Source: Prorocentrum cordatum
Lineage: Eukaryota > Sar > Dinophyceae > Prorocentrales > Prorocentraceae
Direction of reading: 5' to 3'
NCBI GenBank assembly: GCA_963575745.1
Contig: CAUYUJ010003603.1
Coordinates: forward strand, 62,001 to 126,000
Length of the DNA stretch: 64,000 bases
Made by a program: the position numbers and the translations under genes. The notes under the pieces are model-generated. The model was given only the letters and a program-made list of their open reading frames with translations. It made no database searches and was not told the origin of the DNA. This document shows, piece by piece, positions 40,035 through 50,640 of the stretch (positions within the stretch are counted from its first letter, which is position 1; the number at the start of each line of letters is the position of its first letter).

Positions 40035-42020
40035 TTTTTTTGCATGCTGCATGGTGGATGGCCCTGAAGAACCTATGCCAAGAGGCTCTCGGAGGCTGGC
40101 TGTGTCAGGCGCGGTGGGGACGTGGTGGGGAGGGCCCCTGCGAGGTTTCCCCAGGGACGGCGAGGTCTCGCTCAGATCTGCGCGGTGCCTCACTCCGCTG
40201 GACCCACCAGCAGCCCTCGAAGGTGGTGACGGTTTCGCAGATCGCTATGCTGGCCCCCCAAGCAGCCCTCGAAAGTGGCGACGGTTTCGCAGATCGCAGC
40301 CCCCCCCAGGGATGACGAGGTCTAGTTTGGATCTTCGGCGGCTACCATCTATAGCTGGCTCCCCAAGAAGCCCTCGAAAATGGTGACAGTTTCGCAAATC
40401 GCTTTCCCCACAGGGATGGCGAGGTCTACTTTGGATCTGAGGCGGCTACCCACTATGCTGGCCCCCAAGCAGCCCTCGAAAGTGGCGACGGTTTCGCAGA
40501 TCGCAGCCCCCCCAGGGATACTATTTTGGATCTGCGGCGGCTACCCACTATGCGGGCCCCCCAAACAGCCCTCGAAAGTGGCGCCAGTTTCGCTAATCGC
40601 AGCCCCCCATGGATGGCCAGGTGTAAAATGGATCTGCGGCGACGGCGAGGTTTTCGCAGGGCGGGTGGCCCCAAAGAACTTATGCCCAGAGGCTCCAGGC
40701 GCGGCGCGGTGGGGGCGCGGTGGGAGCGTGGCGGGCGGATCCCGGCGAGGTTTTTGCAGGGTGGGAGGCCCGTAACAATTTAGGCCAGCGGCGTCGGGCG
40801 GGCGGTTGGGGCGCGGCGGGGGGGGGGGGAGCGAGTTTTCTGCAAAGTTGGATGATAGCTTCTAAGAACCCATGCTCAGAGGCGTCAGGACGCTGGCGGC
40901 GCCAGGCGTGGTGGGGGGGGGGGGGGGGGGGGGACACGGCGAGGATTTTGCAGGCTGGCGGTGTCAGGCGTGGCGGGGAGGTCCCGGCGAGGTTTCTGCA
41001 GGGTGGGTGGCCACTAAGAATAAAAGACTTTATACCCAGAGGCTCCAAGAGGATGGCGGTGTCAGGCGCGGTGGGGGCGCGGCGGGGGGGCCAGGCAAGG
41101 TTTTTGCTGGGTGGGGGGGGCCTAAGGAAGTATGCCCAGAGGCTTCCATGAGGCTGGCGGTGTCAGTCAGGCGTGCGTGGGCCGTGGTTGGGGGGTCTTG
41201 GAAAGGTTTGCGTGGGGCTGGTGGCCCCTAAGAACTTATGCCCAGAGGCTCCAGGAGGCTGGCGGTGCCAGGCGTAGTGGGCGCGTGATGGAGGGCCTTG
41301 GCGAGGTCGTTGCAGGGTGGGTGGCCCCGGGGACAGATGCTCCAGGAGGCTGGCGGTGTCGGGCGCGGTGGGGGCATGGTGAGGGGGTCCCGGCGAGGGT
41401 ATTGCAGAGTGGGTGGCAAAGAAAAGCTCATGCCAGAGACTCCAGGAGGCTGGCGTTGTCAGGCGCAGTGGGCACGTGGTGGTGAGGTCACGGCGAGGTT
41501 TTTGGCAAGGGGGGCGGCCCCTAAGATCGCTTGCCCAGAGGCTCCAGGAAGCTGGCGGTGTCAGGCGCGATGGGGGCGTGGCGGGGAAGTCCCGGCGAGA
41601 TTTTTGCAGAGCGGGTGGCCCCTAAGAACTTCTGCTCAGAGGCTCCAGGAGGCTGGCGGTGTCAGGCGCAGTGGGGGCGTGGTGGAGGGGCCCCGGCGAG
41701 GTTTCTGCAGGGTGGGTGGCCCCTACATATAAGAACGTATGCCTAGAGGCTCCAGGAGGCCGGCGGTGTCAGGCGTGGTGGGGGCGTGGTGGGGGGATCC
41801 CGGCGAGGTTTTTGCGGGGCGGGTGGCCCCTAATATCGTTTGCCCACAGGCTCCAGGAAGCTAGCGGTGTCAGGCGCGGTGGGGGCGTGGCGGGGTGGGT
41901 CTGGCGAGGTTATTGTATGGTGGGAGGCCCGTAAAAATTCATGCTGGCGGTGTCAGGCGCGGCGGGGGCGTGGTGGGGGGGTCCTGCGAGGTTTTTGCAG
42001 GGTGGCTGGACGATGAAAAC
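40035..42020. repeat. About 101-bp satellite array
   Basis: Two sections. 40195-40620 has units with CAGCCCTCGAAAGTGGCGAC every 96-105 bp. 40660-42020 has units with GCCCAGAGGCTCCAGGAGGC, TGGCGGTGTCAGGCG and CCCGGCGAGGTTTTTGCAGG; spacings 101, 107 and 101 bp near its right end. Arg/Gly/Trp-rich frames are artefacts. Confidence 0.85.
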
Positions 42021-42024
42021 TAAT

Positions 42025-42301
42025 GCTGGCGGCGTCAGGCGAAGGTGGGCGTGTCGGACCAGGTCGACGGCGAGGCGGTTTCCGGCGCGATGTTGTCGGG
42101 TGGGGGGGGCCAAGAACAGAGGTCCTAGGTCAAGATGGGGGTGTCGGGCCAGGTCGACGGCGGGGCAGTTCCAGGCGCGAACTTGGGGGAATTTTGAGCA
42201 TTGAGGTCCCAGGCCAAGGCTGCCAAGGTGGAGCGGTCGGACCAGGTGGGCGGCGGAACGGTTTCGGGCGCGAAGTTGTTGGGCGGGGGGTCCTAAGAAT
42301 T
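42025..42301 (+). repeat. Left part of the 790-bp satellite family, interrupted by element copy 3
   Basis: Roughly 90-bp subunits with GTGTCGGACCAGGTCGACGG and CGGTTTCGGGCGCGA. The array breaks off at CCTAAGAATT and resumes after 43803. Confidence 0.8.
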
Positions 42302-43803
42302 CTAGACGCTTCGCGTATCCCCACCAGCCCGTCCAGAAATGAGTCCCAGGGGAGTGGAGGTTATGAGGGAAGCGGGGGAGCATGCAGAAGAACAAAGGGC
42401 GGGGTGAGCCGCCATATACCCCAAGAGGGGGAGGATGTAGGAGGAGCCGTCGTCGTCGGAGTAGGAGGAGGAAGAGGAGGAGCAGGAGGAGGAGCAGGAG
42501 GAGGAGGAGGAGGAATAGAAGGAGGAGGAGATGGAGGACTGCGAGGACGAGGAGGACGAGAAGGAGGAAAAGGAGAAGGAGGAGGAGGAGGAGGAGGAGG
42601 AGGAGGAGGAGGAGGGGGAGGGGGAGGAGGGAGGAGGAAGAAAAAGAGTAGGAGGAGGAGGAGGACAGTTGCGAGCTTGGGGGCCTCTTGGGCCGTCCTT
42701 GGGGCCTCTTGGCGGTCCCGGGGGCCTCTTGCGTATCTCGGGGAGCCTCTTGTGGCCTCTTGGGGGTCTCTTGGGGGCCTCTTGGAGGCCTCTTGGGGGC
42801 CTCTTGGGGCCTTTGGGGGCCCTCTTGGGGCGCTCTTGGGGCGCTCTTGGGAGCCTTCGAGGCGCTCTTGGGGCCATCTTGGAGGAGATCTATCAAAGAA
42901 GGGGGGGTCCCCAATTAGCGCTGCCCCTCTAGAGTGCCTCGAGTCGCCTCTTGGGCCCCCCCAAGAGGCCAAAATCCTTCCAAAACCTAAGTAAAATCAA
43001 TGTTTTTTGTTTTCTCGCCTTTTCGCTCTTGGACCCGTCTTGGGAGCCTCTTGGGCCTCTTGGGGGTCTCTTGGGAGCCTTTTGGAGGCCTCTTGGGCGC
43101 CTCTTGGGGCCTCTTGGGGCGCTCTCGGGGCGCTCTTGGGGCGCTCTTGGGAGCCTTCGAGGCGCTCTTGGGGCCATCTTGCAGGAGATCGATCAGAGAA
43201 GAGGGGGTCCCCAATTAGCGCTGCCCCTCTAGAGTGCCTCGAGTCGCCTCTTGGGCCCCCCCAAGAGGCCAAAATCCTTCCAAAACCTAGTAAAATCAAT
43301 GTTTGTGTTGCTTTCTCGCCTTTTCGCTCTTGGAGCCGTCTTGGGTCATCTTGGACTCTCTTGGGGCCTCTTGGGGGTCTCTTGGCAACGTCTTGGAGGC
43401 TTCTTGGGGGCCTCTTGGGGTCTCTTGGGGCCCTCTTGAGGCGCTCTTGGGGCGCTCTTGGGAGCCTTCGGGGCGCTCTTTGGGCCATCTTGGAGGAGAT
43501 CTATCAAAGAAGGGGGGGTTGCTTATTAGCCCCGCCCCTCCAGAGTGCCTCGAGTCGCCTCTTGGGCCCCCCCAAGATGCCAAAATCCTTCCAAAACCTA
43601 GGTAAAATCAATGTTTTGTGTTTTCTCGCCTGTTCGCTCTTGGAGCTGTCTTGGGCCATCTTGGACGCTCTGACACCTCGCGACCGGCCCCGTCCAGGTC
43701 AGTGGGGAGGGGTAAGGGGAGGGGTAAACCCCTCCCCGAAGGGGAAGAAGGGGGTTGGCAGAGGAAACTCCCTAGACCACCTACGCCCTAAAGGGCTGGT
43801 GGG
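42302..43803 (+). mobile_element. CAGCCC-ended mobile element, copy 3 (1502 bp)
   Basis: Starts CTAGACGCTTCGCGTATCCC then CACCAGCCC and ends CTAAAGGGCTGGTGGG. Flanking ATT at 42299-42301 and 43804-43806 is the target duplication: undisturbed repeat units at 44591, 45381 and 46174 read TAAGAATTAGGATTCC, the empty site. Inside are a GGA array (42470-42660), three roughly 300-bp tandem units (TTTCTCGCC at 43011, 43312, 43622) each with a CTTGGGGCC array, GGGGCCATCTTGGAGGAGAT and AATTAGCGCTGCCCC, then the GGGGAGGGGTAAACCCCTCC hairpin. Non-coding. Confidence 0.85.
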
Positions 43804-46640
43804 ATTAGGATTCCAGGCAAAGGTTGAGGTGTCGGACCAGCTCGACGGCGGGGCGGCTTCGGGCGCGAAGTTGTCGGGTGGTGTGGGGGGGTAGGAATTG
43901 AGGTTCCAGGCCAAGGTGGGGGTGTCGGACCAGGTCGACGGCGAGCCGGCCTCGGTTGCGAAATTGCTGGGTGGGGGGTCCAAGAGTTGAGGTTCCAGGC
44001 TACGGTGGGGGTGTCGGAACTCCGAGGCGGGAATTTATACATGACCACTGCCTGGAGGGTCAGTTTTCGGAGCTTCGGCAGGCGGTGGATATGGACATAT
44101 TCGGGCCCCCGGGGGCCGAAATATGTCCATATCCACCGCCCGCTGGGGCACCAGGACGTCGGTTCCCAGGCGGTGGAACAGGTCAACGGCTAGGCGTTTT
44201 GGGCGCGATATTGTCGCGTGGAGGGCCTTAATTAAAGAACTCACAGGCTGAGCTGGGGGTGTCGGACCAGGTCGACGGCGGGGCGGTTTCGGGCGCGACA
44301 TTGTTGGGTGAGGGGGCCTTTTAAGAATCGAAGTCCCAGGCCCAGTGGAAGTGTCGGACCAGGTCGACGGCGCGGCGGTTTCGGGCGCCAGTTTGTCGGG
44401 TGGGGGAGCCGTGAGCACAGAGGTCCTTGGCCATGGTGGGGGTGCCGGACCAGGTCAAAGGCGGGGCGGTTTCGGGCGGGGAACTGCCAGGTGGGGGGTC
44501 TGAGAATTGAGATCCCAGGCCACGGTGGGGGTGTCGGACCAGGTGGGCGGCGGAGCGGTTTCGGGCGCGAAATTGTCGGGCGGGGGGCCCTAAGAATTAG
44601 GATTCCAGGCAAAGGTTGAGGTGTCGGACCAGCTCGACGGCGGGGCGGCTTCGGGCGCGAAGTTGTCGGGTGGTGTGGGGGGGTAGGAATTGAGGTTCCA
44701 GGCCAAGGTGGGGGTGTCGGACCAGGTCGACGGCGAGCCGGCCTCGGTTGCGAAATTGCTGGGTGGGGGGTCCAAGAGTTGAGGTTCCAGGCTACGGTGG
44801 GGGTGTCGGAACTCCGAGGCGGGAATTTATACATGACCACTGCCTGGAGGGTCAGTTTTCGGAGCTTCGGCAGGCGGTGGATATGGACATATTCGGGCCC
44901 CCGGGGGCCGAAATATGTCCATATCCACCGCCCGATGGGGCACCAGGACGTCGGTTCCCAGGCGGTGGAACAGGTCAACGGCTAGGCGTTTTGGGCGCGA
45001 TATTGTCGCGTGGAGGGCCTTAATTAAAGAACTCACAGGCTGAGCTGGGGGTGTCGGACCAGGTCGACGGCGGGGCGGTTTCGGGCGCGACATTATGGGT
45101 GAGGGGCTTTTAAGAATCGAAGTCCCAGGCCCAGTGGAAGTGTCGGACCAGGTCGACGGCGCGGCGGTTTCGGGCGCCAGTTTGTCGGGTGGGGGAGCCG
45201 TGAGCACAGAGGTCCTTGGCCATGGTGGGGGTGCCGGACCAGGTCAAAGGCGGGGCGGTTTCGGGCGGGGAACTGCCAGGTGGGGGGTTCTGAGAATTGA
45301 GATCCCAGGCCACGGTGGGGGTGTCGGACCAGGTGGGCGGCGGAGCGGTTTCGGGCGCGAAATTGTCGGGCGGGGGGCCCTAAGAATTAGGATTCCAGGC
45401 AAAGGTTGAGGTGTCGGACCAGCTCGACGGCGGGGCGGCTTCGGGCGCGAAGTTGTCGGGTGGTGTGGGGGGGTAGGAATTGAGGTTCCAGGCCAAGGTG
45501 GGGGTGTCGGACCAGGTCGACGGCGAGCCGGCCTCGGTTGCGAAATTGCTGGGTGGGGGGTCCAAGAGTTGAGGTTCCAGGCTACGGTGGGGGTGTCGGA
45601 ACTCCGAGGCGGGAATTTATACATGACCACTGCCTGGAGGGTCAGTTTTCGGAGCTTCGGCAGGCGGTGGATATGGACATATTCGGGCCCCCGGGGGCCG
45701 AAATATGTCCATATCCACCGCCCGCTGGGGCACCAGGACGTCGGTTCCCAGGCGGTGGAACAGGTCAACGGCTAGGCGTTTTGGGCGCGATATTGTCGCG
45801 TGGAGGGCCTTAATTAAAGAACTCACAGGCTGAGCTGGGGGTGTCGGACCAGGTCGACGGCGGGGCGGTTTCGGGCGCGACATTGTTGGGTGAGGGGGCC
45901 TTTTAAGAATCGAAGTCCCAGGCCCAGTGGAAGTGTCGGACCAGGTCGACGGCGCGGCGGTTTCGGGCGCCAGTTTGTCGGGTGGGGGAGCCGTGAGCAC
46001 AGAGGTCCTTGGCCATGGTGGGGGTGCCAGACCAGGTCAAAGGCAGGGCGGTTTCGGGCGGGGAACTGCCAGGTGGGGGGCTCTGAGAATTGAGATCCCA
46101 GGCCACGGTGGGGGTGTCGGACCAGGTGGGCGGCGGAGCGGTTTCGGGCGCGACATTGTCGGGCGGGGGGCCCTAAGAATTAGGATTCCAGGCAAAGGTT
46201 GAGGTGTCGGACCAGGTCGACGGCGGGGCGGCTTCGGGCGCGAAGTTGTCGGGTGGTGTGGGGGGGTAGGAATTGAGGTTCCAGGCCAAGGTGGGGGTGT
46301 CGGACCAGGTCGACGGCAGGGCGGACCGAGCGGGGATTGGACCTGGTGGGGACCTGGTAGAAGGTCAGGTCCGGTGGGGGCGCGGAATTGTTGGGTGGGG
46401 GTCCCGAGAACAAAGCTCCCAGGGCTCCCAGGGCTCCCAGGACCGTGCGGAGGTCGGACCTGGTGGGGACCTGGTAGGGAGTCAGGGTCGGTTCTGGGCG
46501 CGGAATCGTCGGGTGGGGGTCTCATTAACAAAGCTCCGAGGACCGTGCGGGGGTCGGACTTGGTGGGGATTTGGTGGAGCCCTGGTAGGGGGCAGGGTCG
46601 ACTTCGTGTCGGGAATTCTTGGTTGGGGGTGCCGCAGTGG
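43804..46640 (+). repeat. 790-bp tandem triplication plus related units
   Basis: Near-identical units at 43804-44595, 44596-45385 and 45386-46178, then a partial unit and diverged GGACCTGGTGGGGACCTGGT units to 46640. Each full unit contains about nine roughly 90-bp subunits and one 60-bp hairpin. High identity means recent duplication or assembly expansion. Confidence 0.9.
44081..44140. repeat. 60-bp near-perfect hairpin, also at 44873-44932 and 45663-45722
   Basis: GGCGGTGGATATGGACATAT leads into a C/G-rich centre, then the mirror ATATGTCCATATCCACCGCC; 28 of 30 positions pair. Same family as 23250-23400. Confidence 0.85.
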
Positions 46641-46809
46641 AGGCCGTGGACAGGCGCACCATTGAGTCGCACGCGCCTCTGGGGTCGGCGGATTTGCCCT
46701 CCGTTCCCAGTGTGGGGGCGGAGGGGGCGTCGGGAAACATTTTTTCTATGGAAAGTTGTCCTGGCGAATGACCCAACCATATGCAGTTGTGAGTAACGCA
46801 TTTGTTGGT
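46641..46809. other. Spacer without recognised gene
   Basis: Unique-looking sequence between two satellite families. Confidence 0.4.
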
Positions 46810-48180
46810 ATCGTCTTCGGTGGAGCTCCTTATGGGGCACGAAACGTGTGAGGGGTGTGCCAACATGGGCGCGACGGTGTCATGCGAGCGCAGCCACTGG
46901 GGCCTTCGGTGAAGCTCCCCATGGGGCCACGAAGCGTGTGACTGGCGTGCTGACATGGGTGCGGTGGTGCCATGCGAGCGCAGTCACTGGGGCCTTCGGT
47001 GGAGCTCCTTGTGGGGCCACGAAAGGTGTGAGGGGTGCGCCTAAATGGGCGCGGTAGTGTCATGCGAGCGCAGCCAGTGGGGCCTGCGCTGGAGCTCCCT
47101 ATGGGGTCACAAGACGTGTGACTGGCGTGCCGACATGGCTGCGATGGTGTCATGTGAGCGCAGCATTGGGGCTTGCGGTGGAGCTCCCTACGGGGCCACG
47201 AAACGTACGAGGGGTGTGCCGAAATTGGTGCGGCCTGCGGTGGAGCTCCCCATGGGGCCGCGAAGCGTTTGAGGGGTGTGTCGAAATGGGCGCGGTTGTG
47301 CCATGCGAGCGCAGCCAGTGGGGCCTGCGGTGGAGCTCCCTATGGGGCCACTGAACATGTGAGGCGTGTGCCGAAATGGGCGCGGTGGGGTCATGCGAGC
47401 GCAACCACTGGGGCCTGCGGTGGAGCTGCCCATGGGGCCACGAAGCGTATGAGGGGTGTGCCGCGGTGTGCCGAAATGGGCGCGGTGGCGTCATGCGAGC
47501 GCATCCACTGGGGCCTTCGGTGCAGCTCCCCATGGGGCCACGAAGCGTGTGAAGGTGCGGGTGGTGGCACTGGGGCTTTCGGTGGAGCTCCATGTGCGGC
47601 CACGAAGCGTGTGAAGGGTGTGCCGAAATGGATATGGGGGACGCATGCGGGCGGTGGCACTGAGGCCTTCGGTGCAGCTCCTTCTGGGGCCACGAAATGT
47701 GTGAGGGGTGTGCCAAATTGGGTGTGGGGAACGCATGCGGGCGGTTGCACTGGGGCCTTCGGTGGAGCGCCTTGTGGGGCCACGAAACGTGTAGGCATGT
47801 GCCGAAATAGGTGTGGGGGGGGGACGCATGCGGGCGGTGCCACTGGAGCCTTCGGTGGAGCTCTCTATGGGGCCACAAAACGTGTGAGGGGTGTGCCAAA
47901 TTGGGTTTTGGGACGCATGCGGGCGGTGGCATTGGCGCTTCCGGTGGAACTCCCAATGGGGCCACTAAACGTGTGCGGGGTGTGCCAAATTGGGTTTGGG
48001 GACGCATGCGGGCGCAGCCACTGAGGCCTGCGGTGGAGCTCCCCATGGGGCCACGAAACGCTGTATTGGGTGGGTGAAACGCAGGGAGGAAGGAGGAGGG
48101 GGAGGGGGAAGGTTAACGCGGGGACCGTCTCTTCAAAACCAAGACCCAACACCACAGGATGGTTGGGAAAAAAACAGCAT
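46810..48180 (-). repeat. 90-bp satellite, inverted relative of 28250-29840
   Basis: Units contain GGGGCCTTCGGTGGAGCTCC, TATGGGGCCACGAA(A/G)CGTGTG and ATGCGAGCGCAGCCA; spacings 90, 90, 89 bp (46901, 46991, 47081, 47170). GCCTTCGGTGGAGCTCCCTA is the reverse complement of the monomer core at 28.4-29.8 kb. 48065-48180 (CTGTATTGGGTGGGTGAAAC ... AACACCACAGGATGGTTGGG) is the inverted flank matching 28250-28378. Confidence 0.85.
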
Positions 48181-48640
48181 GTGGAACACGTCCCCCCCCT
48201 TAACCCGACAGCTGGGTCTTCGGGCCAGGTTGGGATGCTTTGGTAGGTCGTCCGATGTCGGCGTCTGGGCAGAACCGGGGCGACGAGATCGGCACACGCC
48301 CACCGCCGCCGGCCAGGCCCCTCCCGGGCCCAGGAGCGATGCGTACCCGCCTCTCCTGGGCAAGCCCGAGGGGCGCACACGCCGCCCCCGGGCCCGGCCA
48401 CGGGTCTGGCCAGCGGCGGTGGAAATGCACTGGTTCGAGTGGGCGCCCCGTGGCGTCGGAGAGAGGAGGGCAGCAGCAGGGCGGGGGTGAAGGGGCCCTG
48501 GGACACACAAATAAATACACACAAACAACAGGATCCCCCTATATTTTCCTATACTTTCTGGGTTTTTGTCTTCCCCCCCGCTTCCCATATTTTCCTATAT
48601 TTTCGAAGGAATCGATGATTGACTGTGTCCGTGTGTTTTT
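48181..48640. other. No gene recognised
   Basis: Short repeats CCCATATTTTCCTATATTTT near 48537-48605. Confidence 0.4.
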
Positions 48641-48807
48641 TCCCTCCTGAGGGGGGGGGCACGACGAACATCGAAGCGCAGTGTCCAAAACAGACGCGGC
48701 GGTGGACGCCCGGAGGGCGAGGCTCCCCGTGCTCCGGTGCCCTCGGCCGCCGCAGCACCGCCGCGAGGGGGGCCGATCGGGGCGCGCCCCCGCGAGCGCG
48801 GCGGGGC

Positions 48808-48921
48808 CATGGCGGCGGGCCGGCGGAGGGCCCGGCCCGCCCGGCTGCTGCGCGCGTGCTGCGGGGCCGCGGCGGCGGGGGCGGGGCGGCGGGGCCTCCG
48901 GTCCGGGGCTCGGGTCGGGGT
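48808..48921 (+). CDS. Candidate first exon, Ala/Arg-rich
   Basis: An ATG in a strong context (GGGGCCATGG) opens MAAGRRRARPARLLRACCGA then AAAGAGRRGLRSGARVG, ending at GTCGGG|GTACAG, a possible donor. The Arg/Ala composition could be an organelle-targeting leader, but sequence this GC-rich also gives such peptides by chance. Confidence 0.2.
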
Positions 48922-49555
48922 ACAGTCAAGACGCTGGAATGAGGAACTGTTTGGGTTCGGAAGGGGCTTGATGTTCCCCAGGTTCTTCCAGTGCTGTTCC
49001 TCTCGCCCTCCTGGGGCACGGAGTTACGGGGCCAAGAAGGGGCTTCGTTCCTTATTCAGCGTTTCTTCTTTCAGCGGCCCGACTGTAGGAGAAGGTACCC
49101 ACACCGCTGCCCTTCCGCCGTTTTCCCCGTTTTGGGCTTCCTGGGAGGCCCTCCCCTCGGCGCCATCGCTGGATTCGCGCCGAGGTTCTGGTCAGGAGGC
49201 ACCCCGGGAGGGGTCCGGGGTGTGGCGCTTTCGGGTCGGTGGCTCAAATATGATTTCTTCGGGGATGAGGTGAGCCAGAGGACGGCGAGTTCTTCGAGTT
49301 CGCTCGGCGTCCGGGCGCGGCATGGGAACCGTGCCGCGGTGATGTCCGGGCCAGCCAGGGCATCGTCGCGGCGTGCTTGGTGTGGGAAGTGCAAGTCGCG
49401 CATATTTGGTATGAAGAGTTTCAGCGTTAGCATTCGGCGTTCCCTCTTCGCGGGGCGGGGTCTCTCCAAGTCTGCTCAGAACCCGCCTATCGTCTTGCCT
49501 TCGCCCGTTGATGGCGACGTTCGGACCCGAGAGGGCGGGTCGTCCCACACCAGGG
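48922..49555. other. No gene; dispersed repeat
   Basis: 49110-49230 is a GGTCAGAACGCA-family copy (CATCGCTGGATTCGCGCCGA, TCTGGTCAGGAGGCACCCCG). The rest is unassigned. Confidence 0.4.
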
Positions 49556-49557
49556 TT

Positions 49558-50048
49558 TAGTCGGGCATGTCCTTCTACAGGAGGAACATTCAAAAACAGT
49601 AAAAAAGTAGTCTGGGGACGACTATTTGACTATATGTTGTTATTTTTGCTGATTGTTTTATTATTTTTCTTTCGTCTCAAGTCCGCCTGTATCAGGAGCG
49701 AAAAAGGACGTACACGCACATGAATCCACAATGGTTTCGAGAGTACGCAGCGCGCGCATTTCGTATCACGCGGCCGGTCTTGCGGATCGAGCAGCCGTGT
49801 TCATGTACATGGTTGGGCGCGTACGTTTTTTCTGGGTTCCTTACATTCGGTTTCTTAGTAAGTGTTGGGGGGAGGTACCCATCCGACGAGGGTGAACCTC
49901 GACTAGTCGTCGCGCCGCGACGGGGTCGGAACGCCTTTGGCTCGCGGTGGCTGCCAGCGACGAGGGTCGATGAGGGGCCGTCGGCGGGGGTGACGCCCCC
50001 CCGACGCTTATTAAGAAACACGGAGTACTGTAGGGGGACATGCCCGAC
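49558..50048. mobile_element. TCGGGC-family TIR element, longer or nested copy
   Basis: Left end TCGGGCATGTCCTTCTACAG (49560) and right end CTGTAGGGGGACATGCCCGA (50028-50047) are complementary. A TCCGCCTGTATCAGGAG remnant near 49681 may be the original right end, with 49700-50025 inserted or captured. Confidence 0.55.
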
Positions 50049-50640
50049 CTAACGCCAGGGCTCGGAATGCCCGGCCCGCCTTGCTCCGGATGCGAGGCCC
50101 GCAGACAGCCAGGGGCTTGCGATCTCGGGCGTCGGGGCGAGGCCGCAAGCGGCGGCGGCGGCGTCGTCGGCGTCGGCGTCCGCGTCCGCGTCCGCGTCCG
50201 CGTCGGCGTCGAGGCGCGCGGGCTCATCGTCGTCGTCGTCGTCGTTGTCGTCGTGGGAGGCGTCGACGTCGCCGTCGTCGTCGTGGGAGGCGTGGCTCCT
50301 CGCGCCCGTCGCCCTGGGCGGCGCGGCGGCCTTCGCCCACGCGGCGGCCCCTGGCCGCCTGCTGGGGCGCGGCGCCTGGCCGGCAGGAGCCTTGCCTGGG
50401 CGCGCACCCCCGTCGGCGGCGAGCGAGGGGGGGAAGCGAGAAGGAGAGGGGAGTGGGGCTGTGAGAAGGTCGGGCCGGGTCAGATGACTGGGCAAAGGGG
50501 GGCTTGAGAATCAGCACACGTAGCTGATTGTCCCGGCGCTCCCCGGTGCCGGAAGCGCCCATGTATCCAGGAACGGGCCCGGCGGCGGGGCCGAAACCAG
50601 TTGTATGCAGTAGATTGCGTAACCCCCTTTTTCCCAATCG
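50049..50640. repeat. GTC/GCGTC microsatellite and candidate coding tail
   Basis: 50160-50290 is GTCGTC/CGCGTCC-rich. After it the plus strand reads SSSWEAWLLAPVALGGAAAF then AHAAAPGRLLGRGAWPAGAL, with high GC3 and an apolar stretch. It may be the start of a membrane protein exon or a compositional accident; I rate the coding option low. Confidence 0.4.

Noticed and set aside
39039-40067. 342-codon plus-strand frame
   Set aside because: Composition changes along its length, it begins in a dispersed repeat, overlaps equally long minus-strand frames, and shows no motif.
43956-45813. Three near-identical 91-codon frames every 790 bp, suggesting a gene family
   Set aside because: They copy the satellite unit, span its hairpin, and have scrambled composition; the identity reflects tandem duplication.
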